Source: DAORIO01 sp035438585
GTDB taxonomy: Bacteria > Patescibacteriota > Minisyncoccia > Phycocordibacterales > UBA9973
Reading direction: 5' to 3'
DNA: 8,026 nucleotides
NCBI GenBank assembly: GCA_035438585.1
Contig: DAORIO010000024.1
Location: forward strand, 1 to 8,026
Positions 1 to 3,388 of the stretch are shown here, one piece after another. The notes under the pieces are model-generated. The model made no database searches. It was not told the origin of the DNA and saw only the letters and a list, made by a program, of their open reading frames with translations. The position numbers were made by a program, and so were the translations under genes. Position 1 is the first letter of the stretch, and every line of letters starts with the position of its first letter.

Positions 1-16
1 ATTTTTTAATTTAAAA

Positions 17-904
17 CTACTTACTAATAATTCCAATTGCTTTTGTAAGCATTGGTATAAGATCGTCATATATTGTAAGGCCTGCAAGCTCAGGTAGAGT
101 AAACCACCGAACATCATCAAGACCACCCGTTTCCTTTAGCTTAAGCTCTTCTACTTTTGCTTTAGCCAAGAAATACGTAACGACTTTTCGAATTCTACCT
201 TTCTCTGGATGAGATGCAATATATTCAAGTTCTCCCAACACAACTTCTGGAGTTATGTCAATTCCAATCTCTTCTGTGATTTTTCTTTTTAGACCTTCGT
301 GCTGATCTTCACCATCTTTTAGTCCACCTTTTGAAAAAGTCCAATAACCAAACACGTCGTGCACAAGAGCAACCTTTGGCTCATCGCCATCAAATCCATA
401 TACAAGCGCGCCAACTTTTTGCTCTATTGGATATTTGGATGGATCATCTTCAACTTTTCCTTTTGCGTGATCATCTTTTCCAGGTTCTCCCATCTCACGA
501 TAAACAGCACCCAAAACTCCATTTATAAATCTACCAGAACTTTCACCCCCAAATCTTTTAGCAAGCTCGATGGATTCATTTATAGCAACCTTTGGTGGAA
601 CATTTTCTTTATCAGAAAATAAAAGCTCAACAAGACCAATCCTTAGAACATTTTTATCTACTGATGCAATTTTTTCAATCGGCCACTGAGGAGCAGCCTT
701 CATAATTATTTCATCAAGAAGAGTTTTTTTATTTACAACGTTATTTGTTAGATCTTTTATAAATTCTGCGTCTTCGTGCCCAGGTGCAAATTCTTCCATA
801 TTTCGAGACAAGATATCTGGCACGTCCTTGTCATCTAATGCGCGGAAATCCCACTCAAAGAGTGTTTGGAGAACTATTGATCTGGAAAGGTGCCTGTTTG
901 CCAT
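17..904 (-). CDS. nusB: NusB transcription factor fused to a C-terminal Nudix hydrolase domain
   Basis: The 295-aa protein has two parts. Residues 1-138 are a full-length NusB: an N-terminal RHLSRSIVLQTLFEWDF helix, WPIEKIASVDKNVLRIG at about 74-90, and VPPKVAINESIELAKRFGG with the FINGVLGAVYRE end. NusB binds boxA RNA with NusE (S10) in antitermination complexes on rRNA operons. A charged linker (about 139-160) joins a Nudix domain (about 161-295). Its Nudix box runs from G193 to I215: G193, E199, R207, E211, E212 and G214 fit the consensus, but the usual Glu after the Arg is K208. That Glu is a proposed general base in MutT, so hydrolase activity or its chemistry may be altered. NusB alone is usually about 130-160 aa, so the extension is genuine. 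The start lies 16 nt after the rpmF stop, indicating an operon with L32. No Shine-Dalgarno precedes the ATG. The substrate of the Nudix part cannot be read from the sequence. Confidence 0.93.
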   Translation of the reverse strand: MANRHLSRSIVLQTLFEWDFRALDDKDVPDILSRNMEEFAPGHEDAEFIKDLTNNVVNKKTLLDEIIMKAAPQWPIEKIASVDKNVLRIGLVELLFSDKENVPPKVAINESIELAKRFGGESSGRFINGVLGAVYREMGEPGKDDHAKGKVEDDPSKYPIEQKVGALVYGFDGDEPKVALVHDVFGYWTFSKGGLKDGEDQHEGLKRKITEEIGIDITPEVVLGELEYIASHPEKGRIRKVVTYFLAKAKVEELKLKETGGLDDVRWFTLPELAGLTIYDDLIPMLTKAIGIISK

Positions 905-920
905 TAGTGAAAAATAATTT

Positions 921-1142
921 TTATTTTTTCTTAGCTTTTGTAGCTTTAGCTTGTTTCTTTTCTACTTTTTTTAATGTGTTTAATACTTGTTTTCCCTTAT
1001 ACATTCCAGTTTTTAGGTCAACTCTGTGTCGCATGTGTTTTGATCCTGTTTTTGGATCAACAGCAAAATTACCTGCCTTAAGCGCGTGGTGGCTTCGGCG
1101 GTTTTTTGTATGCGAGCTTGTGTGTCTCATTCGTACTACCAT
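921..1142 (-). CDS. rpmF: Ribosomal protein bL32, cysteine-free (zinc-independent) form
   Basis: The 73-aa protein begins MVVRMRHTSSHTKNRRSHHA, the typical N-terminus of L32, a component of the large ribosomal subunit. A longer reading frame opens upstream at 1220, but conservation starts at the internal ATG at 1142, and the best promoter lies just before that ATG. In many L32 proteins two CxxC knuckles bind zinc. Here the four positions are D29, T32, D42 and T45, giving two matching DxxTG knuckles without cysteine, so zinc cannot be bound in the usual way. H36 and H39 and the MYKGKQVL segment remain. The C-terminus is a lysine/alanine-rich tail. It is the first gene of a two-gene operon with nusB-nudix 16 nt downstream. 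There is no visible Shine-Dalgarno, and the leader predicted from the promoter is only a few nucleotides. Confidence 0.93.
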   Translation of the reverse strand: MVVRMRHTSSHTKNRRSHHALKAGNFAVDPKTGSKHMRHRVDLKTGMYKGKQVLNTLKKVEKKQAKATKAKKK

Positions 1143-1151
1143 AATGAAACG

Positions 1152-1180
1152 ATTATAGAATAAGATTATAAAATAAGCAA
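1152..1180 (-). promoter_or_regulatory. Sigma70-type promoter of rpmF-nusB
   Basis: On the minus strand a -35 TTGCTT (1175-1180) and a perfect -10 TATAAT (1152-1157) are separated by 17 bp. The expected transcription start is near 1145, three bases before the rpmF ATG at 1142, so the mRNA would be almost leaderless. A second TATAAT at 1165-1170 lacks a good -35. Confidence 0.65.
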
Positions 1181-1195
1181 CTTTTAATACTTTAC

Positions 1196-1207
1196 TGAGC
1201 CGATGGC
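1196..1207. repeat. Distal direct copy of the tRNA-Thr 3' end
   Basis: TGAGCCGATGGC here is identical to 1374-1385, which covers the last bases of tRNA-Thr (T-stem end, acceptor 3' strand and discriminator) plus two bases beyond. Weaker similarity continues to about 1216 (G.CTTG in both). The two copies are 178 bp apart. Such repeats resemble att sites of elements that integrate into tRNA genes, but no integrase is present in the window. Confidence 0.7.
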
Positions 1208-1214
1208 ACGTCTT

Positions 1215-1279
1215 GGTCACGAGTTACTAAGTCTGCTCGTATTGCTTCGCAATACTGCGCGGACTAAGTACTCTCGACC
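1215..1279. other. Long imperfect hairpin inside the tRNA-Thr flanking element
   Basis: On the plus strand GGTC (1215-1218) pairs with GACC (1276-1279). Further pairing inside includes GAG with CTC, TACT/AGTC-type arms around ACTAAGT (about 1225-1233 with 1263-1270), and a perfect GTATTGC-TTC-GCAATAC tip at 1239-1255. The combination of interrupted arms and a perfect tip suggests a folded RNA or a DNA cruciform. No known RNA family is recognised. Confidence 0.5.
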
Positions 1280-1323
1280 CCGCCTCCGCCGTCTTTCGAC
1301 AGGCTCAAGACATGCGTCCGGCT

Positions 1324-1395
1324 TGCAAGTCTGGACGAACACAAAGCAGTTTGTGTTCTCCATGGCCACTTCGTGAGCCGATGGCCAGACTTGCA
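1324..1395. repeat. Fold-back (inverted) copy of the tRNA-Thr 3' half
   Basis: Bases 1324-1334 (TGCAAGTCTGG) are the exact reverse complement of 1385-1395, the T-loop and T-stem of tRNA-Thr. Closer in, 1360-1369 pairs with 1373-1384 around a TTC loop, leaving single-base bulges at 1376 and 1380. The right arm is the tRNA itself. The left arm is an inverted copy interrupted at tRNA position 64/65 by the hairpin at 1335-1359. The copy keeps the unusual G at T-loop position 55, tying it to this tRNA. In RNA the arrangement could compete with the normal acceptor and T stems. Confidence 0.8.
1335..1359. repeat. 25-nt hairpin insert with GCAG loop (Thr copy)
   Basis: A perfect 9-bp stem (1337-1345 with 1350-1358) closes a GCAG loop (1346-1349). 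The insert begins ACG, reads AA-GCAG-TT through the centre and ends CT, the same plan as the insert at 2932-2954. It interrupts the inverted tRNA copy after the base equivalent to tRNA position 64. Confidence 0.8.
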
Positions 1396-1448
1396 CTGGC
1401 GACCTACTCCTTACCATGGAGTTGCTCTACTTCCTGAGCTACATCGGC
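1376..1448 (-). tRNA. tRNA-Thr(GGT)
   Basis: The 73-nt minus-strand cloverleaf is complete: acceptor GCCGATG/CATCGGC, D-stem GCTC/GAGC, anticodon stem ACTCC/GGAGT with loop ATGGTAA (anticodon GGT, reading ACC/ACT threonine codons), variable AGGTC, and T-stem GCCAG/CTGGC. The discriminator is T and no CCA is encoded. The T-loop is TGCAAGT, with G rather than T at position 55. The 8-nt D-loop AGGAAGTA places A, not G, at position 18 under standard numbering. The conserved 18-55 contact is therefore changed on both sides while G19 and C56 are kept. Its 3' end runs straight into the repeat element at 1196-1375. No convincing promoter was found upstream. Confidence 0.93.
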
Positions 1449-1502
1449 TTATTTAATACGTTTATAAAATATACAGTATTTTGCCTTGTTTAAAAAGCTT
1501 AT

Positions 1503-1531
1503 TTGACAAACTATATTTTATATAGTACAAT
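1503..1531 (+). promoter_or_regulatory. Strong sigma70-type promoter of the free-standing Nudix gene
   Basis: A consensus -35 TTGACA (1503-1508) and a -10 TACAAT (1526-1531) are separated by exactly 17 bp. Transcription should begin near 1538, leaving a leader of about 11 nt with no Shine-Dalgarno before the ATG at 1549. Confidence 0.8.
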
Positions 1532-1548
1532 AAACAAAACTTGAAATT

Positions 1549-2049
1549 ATGAACTCTACAAATATAAAACCGACTTACTGGGTTGGCGGAATTCTGTTCG
1601 ACAAAGACGAAAAACTTATCTTGGTTAAAAACAAACAAGGAATCTGGAGCTTACCAGGCGGAACGCCCACAGAAGGTGAAATTCTGATCAACACATTTCT
1701 TAGAGAATTCATTGAAGAAACTCGAACTCGAATATTTGCTTGGCAAATAAAAAAACAAGCACTATGGGTAGGAACAGCCAAAGATCTTGGATTCCCCATA
1801 AAAGAAGGTAACCGACCTAAAATCTACACCATCTTCTTCAGTAAAAACACGATCAATAATTTTTCATCCAGAGAAATCAACACTGATGAAGATATAATTG
1901 AAACATGTTCGTTTGATCTCAACTACGTCCTCAGATATATGTTGGAGTCAAAACATCCTGGAGGACATACTCGTTTTCACAACGCTCACGCCTTGATTCT
2001 AAAAAAGCTGAAGCCGGAATTGCAGCACATTAAAAAAGTTGCTGCTTAA
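1549..2049 (+). CDS. Nudix hydrolase, free-standing
   Basis: This 166-aa protein belongs to the Nudix family, which cleaves nucleoside diphosphates linked to another moiety using divalent metal. The strand WVGGILFDKDEKLILVKN (about 11-28) leads into WSLPGG and a Nudix box from G38: G38, E44, R52, E53, E56 and E57 all match, so the metal-binding and catalytic set is intact. The usual Gly near the box end is R59. The C-terminal part (about 110-166) has a conserved-looking HPGGHTRFHNAHALILKKL segment, not diagnostic to me. It is a single-gene unit, with its own strong promoter and a terminator starting 8 nt after the stop. Substrate cannot be deduced; housecleaning of damaged nucleotides is one possibility. 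Confidence 0.9.
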   Translation: MNSTNIKPTYWVGGILFDKDEKLILVKNKQGIWSLPGGTPTEGEILINTFLREFIEETRTRIFAWQIKKQALWVGTAKDLGFPIKEGNRPKIYTIFFSKNTINNFSSREINTDEDIIETCSFDLNYVLRYMLESKHPGGHTRFHNAHALILKKLKPELQHIKKVAA

Positions 2050-2056
2050 AAAAATC

Positions 2057-2084
2057 AAGCCACGAAATTTTTCGTGGCTTTTTT
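2057..2084 (+). terminator. Rho-independent terminator of the Nudix gene
   Basis: An arm AAGCCACGAA (2057-2066) pairs perfectly with TTCGTGGCTT (2071-2080), followed by a T-run. It begins 8 nt after the Nudix stop codon. Confidence 0.92.
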
Positions 2085-2088
2085 ATTT

Positions 2089-2117
2089 AAGACATAACAA
2101 AAATATTTTAGTATTAT
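2089..2117 (+). promoter_or_regulatory. Probable promoter of the DedA/VTT-like gene
   Basis: A weak -35 AAGACA (2089-2094) lies 17 bp from a -10 TATTAT (2112-2117). A start 7 bases after the -10 would fall on the A of the ATG at 2124, giving a leaderless mRNA. Confidence 0.45.
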
Positions 2118-2123
2118 ATAAAT

Positions 2124-2669
2124 ATGAAACTCAAATATCCTCGACTAACCTTTGGGCTTTTTTTGTTCATTGTTTTAAATTTTATTTTTTTGTTTAGTGA
2201 CCATACAGCAATAACAGCTGAAATAAATAAATTTGGATATTGGTCTTTTTTGGTTCTTGGATCTTTATATACATTTAGCTTTACAACAGGTATAGCAACA
2301 GGTGCATTTCTTTCGTATATTCCAAACGGAAACATACTTTTGTATTCTCTTATTGGTGGTGCTGGTGCCGTCATTAGTGATTTAATCATTTATAAAATAA
2401 TTAAAAGTGAATTAGACGGCGAAATAAAAAAACTTGAGAAATCTCGTCTCGTAAAATATCTTTCTCTAATCCCTGGGATTACAAATAGATATGTTTTAGC
2501 TTTTATAGGAATAGTAACTATAGCAACTCCCCTTCCGGATGAATTGAGCGTTGCCCTACTTGCAGAAAATAAACTAATGAAAAAAAGATATTTTATACCA
2601 ATAGCTCTCTTAATGAACACGATTGGAATTTATGTTTTGCTTTCGGTTATACCGGAGGTGACGCCGTAA
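2124..2669 (+). CDS. Polytopic membrane protein, possibly DedA/VTT-like
   Basis: The 181-aa protein has about five hydrophobic segments: roughly 9-26, 39-62, 70-93, 113-135 and 155-176. A lysine-rich polar stretch (94-110) probably faces the cytoplasm. The TGIATGAFLSYIPNG segment, the glycine-rich GGAGAVISD run and the ATPLPDELSVALLA motif at about 134-147 recall small VTT/DedA-type (SNARE-associated) membrane proteins, some of which move lipids across membranes. The resemblance is by eye and weak. The gene stands alone, with its own weak promoter; no Shine-Dalgarno is present. The stop codon directly abuts repeat unit A (GACTTGG from 2670), so the last residues may have been set by insertion of that element. 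Confidence 0.75.
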   Translation: MKLKYPRLTFGLFLFIVLNFIFLFSDHTAITAEINKFGYWSFLVLGSLYTFSFTTGIATGAFLSYIPNGNILLYSLIGGAGAVISDLIIYKIIKSELDGEIKKLEKSRLVKYLSLIPGITNRYVLAFIGIVTIATPLPDELSVALLAENKLMKKRYFIPIALLMNTIGIYVLLSVIPEVTP

Positions 2670-2777
2670 GACTTGGCTAGGAATAAATTTCCTGACGGAA
2701 ATTTTTCACAGCCCTGCCTCGCGCTACTCGCCTTTCGCTTCTCTCAAACTCGTAGAACGCTCCGGCTTTCAAGTCCC
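2670..2777. repeat. Repeat unit A of the tRNA-Asp flank
   Basis: The unit begins GACTTGG and ends TTTCAAGTCCC, short inverted ends that match the T-arm of tRNA-Asp. Inside it are a TGAC-loop hairpin (2685-2704), a pyrimidine-rich body and TCCGGCTTTCAAGTC (2761-2775), which is 14/15 identical to the Thr-flank element. Its opening 34 nt also resembles the opening of unit B (GACTTGG, then CTGACG.AAA). The plus-strand frame open from a TTG at 2673 runs antisense through tRNA-Asp and shows no protein character. Confidence 0.65.
2685..2706 (+). terminator. AT-rich hairpin after the membrane protein gene, possible weak terminator
   Basis: AAATTTCC (2685-2692) and GGAAATTT (2697-2704) pair perfectly around TGAC, followed by two more T. 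The stem is AT-rich and the T-tract short, so termination may be inefficient. The same TGAC loop recurs in a related hairpin near 2818-2833 in unit B, so it may belong to the repeat rather than to the gene. Confidence 0.35.
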
Positions 2778-2796
2778 GTACTCAGGCAAGCAATTG
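2767..2796. repeat. 30-bp direct repeat, first copy (second at 2919-2948)
   Basis: The 30 bases match 2919-2948 at 28 positions (differences at 2782/2934 and 2793/2945). Each copy holds TCAAGTCCCG, identical to the T-arm of tRNA-Asp read on the opposite strand, followed by the left part of the hairpin insert. In this first copy the hairpin's right arm has lost bases (loop GCAA, only a 3-bp remnant stem), so it looks decayed. Flanking CAAGTCCC (2770-2777) and GGGACTTG (2799-2806) still pair perfectly. Confidence 0.85.
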
Positions 2797-2798
2797 AA

Positions 2799-2931
2799 GG
2801 GACTTGGTCACAAGTATTTTTTCTGACGAAAATTGCAGTCGACGGGACTTTCGGCTTACAGCCGCAGTACACCTTTTCGGTGTATTCGAAACAAGTTTCT
2901 CATACACATCGAAAAGCTTTTCAAGTCCCGT
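2799..2931. repeat. Repeat unit B of the tRNA-Asp flank
   Basis: The unit is bounded by GGGACTTG (2799-2806) and TCAAGTCCCG (2921-2930), which are inverse copies of the tRNA-Asp T-arm. After the start comes CTTGGTCACAAGT (2803-2815), shared with the Thr-flank element. It then carries a TGAC-loop hairpin, a 16-bp direct copy of the tRNA-Asp 3' end (2835-2850), and further small hairpins: CGGCT-TAC-AGCCG at 2852-2864 and TACACC/GGTGTA at 2868-2884. No protein coding is visible. The density of small hairpins suggests folded RNA or a repeat propagated through single-stranded DNA. Confidence 0.65.
2835..2850. repeat. Distal direct copy of the tRNA-Asp 3' end
   Basis: GCAGTCGACGGGACTT is identical to 3004-3019, the acceptor 3' strand and T-stem of tRNA-Asp on the opposite strand. 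The copies are 169 bp apart. This parallels the 178-bp spacing of the tRNA-Thr copies. Confidence 0.85.
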
Positions 2932-2954
2932 ACGCAGGCAAGCAGTTGCCTGCT
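2932..2954. repeat. 23-nt hairpin insert with GCAG loop (Asp copy)
   Basis: GCAGGCAA (2934-2941) and TTGCCTGC (2946-2953) form a perfect 8-bp stem closing a GCAG loop. The insert starts ACG, has AA-GCAG-TT in the centre and ends CT, as in the Thr copy, although the outer stem bases differ. It splits an inverted copy of the tRNA-Asp 3' half at tRNA position 64/65: the left piece is TCAAGTCCCGT (2921-2931), and the right piece resumes at CGACTGCGC (2955). Confidence 0.85.
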
Positions 2955-3011
2955 CGACTGCGCATAAACAAAAAATCCCCACAGGGGGATTTTTTGTTTA
3001 TGCGCAGTCGA
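2954..3011 (-). terminator. 27-bp perfect stem: tRNA-Asp terminator extended into the tRNA 3' end
   Basis: Bases 2954-2980 pair without mismatch with 2985-3011 around an ACAG loop. The core (2970-2995) is a two-way terminator: A6-T-C4, then G4-A-T6, able to end minus-strand transcription of the tRNA cluster. Unusually, the stem continues through the trailer into the acceptor 3' strand of tRNA-Asp (3003-3010). Transcript reading past the T-run would carry an antisense copy of the tRNA end. Confidence 0.88.
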
Positions 3012-3076
3012 CGGGACTTGAACCCGCAACCTCTCGCGTGACAGGCGAGTGCTCTAACCAGTTGAGCTACGACTGC
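3003..3076 (-). tRNA. tRNA-Asp(GTC)
   Basis: The 74-nt minus-strand cloverleaf has acceptor GCAGTCG/CGACTGC, D-stem GCTC/GAGC with a 9-nt loop containing GG, anticodon stem CTCGC/GCGAG with loop CTGTCAC (anticodon GTC), variable AGGTT, and T-stem GCGGG/CCCGT (one G-T pair) with loop TTCAAGT. The discriminator is G, as expected for Asp. No CCA is encoded. It is the last gene of the fMet-Met-Asp cluster and is followed by the 27-bp terminator stem. Confidence 0.97.
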
Positions 3077-3121
3077 AACTTATCCAATCTACCAGAAATT
3101 AAAATATTTCTCAATTGAATG

Positions 3122-3195
3122 TGTCGGCGGGTGGAATCGAACCACCGGCCTTGGGCTTATGAGTCCCACGCTCTAACCGACTGAGCTACGCCGAC
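3122..3195 (-). tRNA. tRNA-Met(CAT), probably elongator
   Basis: The 74-nt minus-strand cloverleaf has acceptor GTCGGCG/CGCCGAC, D-stem GCTC/GAGC, anticodon loop CTCATAA (anticodon CAT), T-stem GGTGG/CCACC with loop TTCGATT, and discriminator A. The anticodon stem TGGGA/GCCCA has four pairs and an A31-G39 mismatch next to the loop. It lacks the C1-A72 mismatch of initiators. A CAT tRNA could also be the lysidine-modified tRNA-Ile2. The acceptor has G4 and G5 rather than the C4-G69 and C5-G68 pairs that help TilS recognise E. coli Ile2, which favours Met. No CCA is encoded. Confidence 0.88.
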
Positions 3196-3242
3196 ATATC
3201 GGAAAACATGGAATGTGTTTAGGCATGCCACGTGCCGACTTG

Positions 3243-3314
3243 TTGCGGGGGCCCGACTCGAACGGACAACCTCAAGGTTATGAGCCTTGCGAGCTACCAT
3301 TGCTCCACCCCGCG
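3243..3314 (-). tRNA. Initiator tRNA-fMet(CAT)
   Basis: The 72-nt minus-strand cloverleaf has acceptor CGCGGGG/CCCCGCA with the C1-A72 mismatch that marks bacterial initiators, and D-stem GAGC/GCTC with the A11-T24 pair also typical of them. The anticodon loop is CTCATAA. The anticodon stem is CAAGG/CCTTG, so of the three G-C pairs that usually direct initiator tRNA to the P site, the first (29-41) is A-T. The D-loop is short (AATGGTA). The T-stem GTCCG/CGGGC contains one T-G pair. Discriminator A; CCA is not encoded. It is the first gene of the cluster. Confidence 0.95.
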
Positions 3315-3324
3315 ATAGAAAACC

Positions 3325-3352
3325 ATTCTAACACAAAAGCTTCAACTTGCAA
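3325..3352 (-). promoter_or_regulatory. Promoter of the tRNA fMet-Met-Asp cluster
   Basis: On the minus strand TTGCAA (3347-3352) and TAGAAT (3325-3330) are 16 bp apart. The expected start near 3318 lies a few bases before the fMet 5' end at 3314, a normal spacing for a tRNA operon. Confidence 0.55.
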
Positions 3353-3354
3353 TA

Positions 3355-3385
3355 AAAAAGAACCGCTAAATATGCGGTTCTTTTT
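3355..3385 (-). terminator. Two-way terminator after the 104-aa gene
   Basis: A 12-bp stem (AAAAAGAACCGC with its complement, 3355-3366 and 3374-3385) closes a 7-nt loop, with A and T runs on its two sides. On the minus strand it lies 3 nt after the stop of the hypothetical gene and separates it from the tRNA promoter. Confidence 0.9.
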
Positions 3386-3388
3386 GGC

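Larger units (their letters stand above)
1196..1375. repeat. Hairpin-dense repeat element 3' of tRNA-Thr (copy C of a family shared with the tRNA-Asp flank)
   Basis: This 180-bp stretch lies between the rpmF promoter and the 3' end of tRNA-Thr and is clearly richer in GC than the genes around it. It is bounded by direct copies of the tRNA 3' end (1196-1207 and 1374-1385). It contains a 65-nt imperfect hairpin, a segment TTTCGACAGGCTCAAGAC of a type I recall from intergenic repeats of many bacteria, and an inverted copy of the tRNA-Thr T-arm. Two motifs are shared with the tRNA-Asp flank: CTTGGTCACGAGT at 1212-1224 (12/13 identical to 2803-2815) and TCCGGCTTGCAAGTC at 1317-1331 (14/15 identical to 2761-2775). 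A minus-strand frame across it continues out of the tRNA and shows no protein character. I read it as a non-coding repeat; its mechanism of spread is unknown. Confidence 0.7.

Noticed and set aside
1143..1220. N-terminal 26-residue extension of L32
   Set aside because: The extension is not L32-like, overlaps the -10/-35 promoter elements, and conservation begins at the internal MVVRMRHT start.
1196..1375. Second, degenerate tRNA gene beside tRNA-Thr
   Set aside because: Only the acceptor 3' strand and part of a T-arm are recognisable; no anticodon arm or 5' acceptor strand can be drawn.
1217..1417. Minus-strand 66-aa frame starting VRSRSPVQVWPSA
   Set aside because: It begins inside tRNA-Thr and continues through the repeat element. 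The RSRSPVQVWP start is a translated tRNA T-arm, not a protein.
2670..3002. CRISPR array
   Set aside because: Only two long repeat copies, spaced 152 bp apart, with hairpins and tRNA copies between them; repeat and spacer sizes do not fit a CRISPR and no cas genes are present.
2673..3041. Plus-strand 122-aa frame from a TTG start, preceded by a GGAGGTGA string at suitable distance
   Set aside because: It runs through the repeat units, the terminator stem and antisense through tRNA-Asp, ending in RSRRDLNPQPLA, a familiar artefact of reading tRNA genes in reverse. It has no protein-like composition.
2804..3118. Plus-strand 104-aa frame ending in a STGLEPATSRV-type segment
   Set aside because: This is another antisense-tRNA artefact in a second frame across the same repeats and tRNA-Asp.
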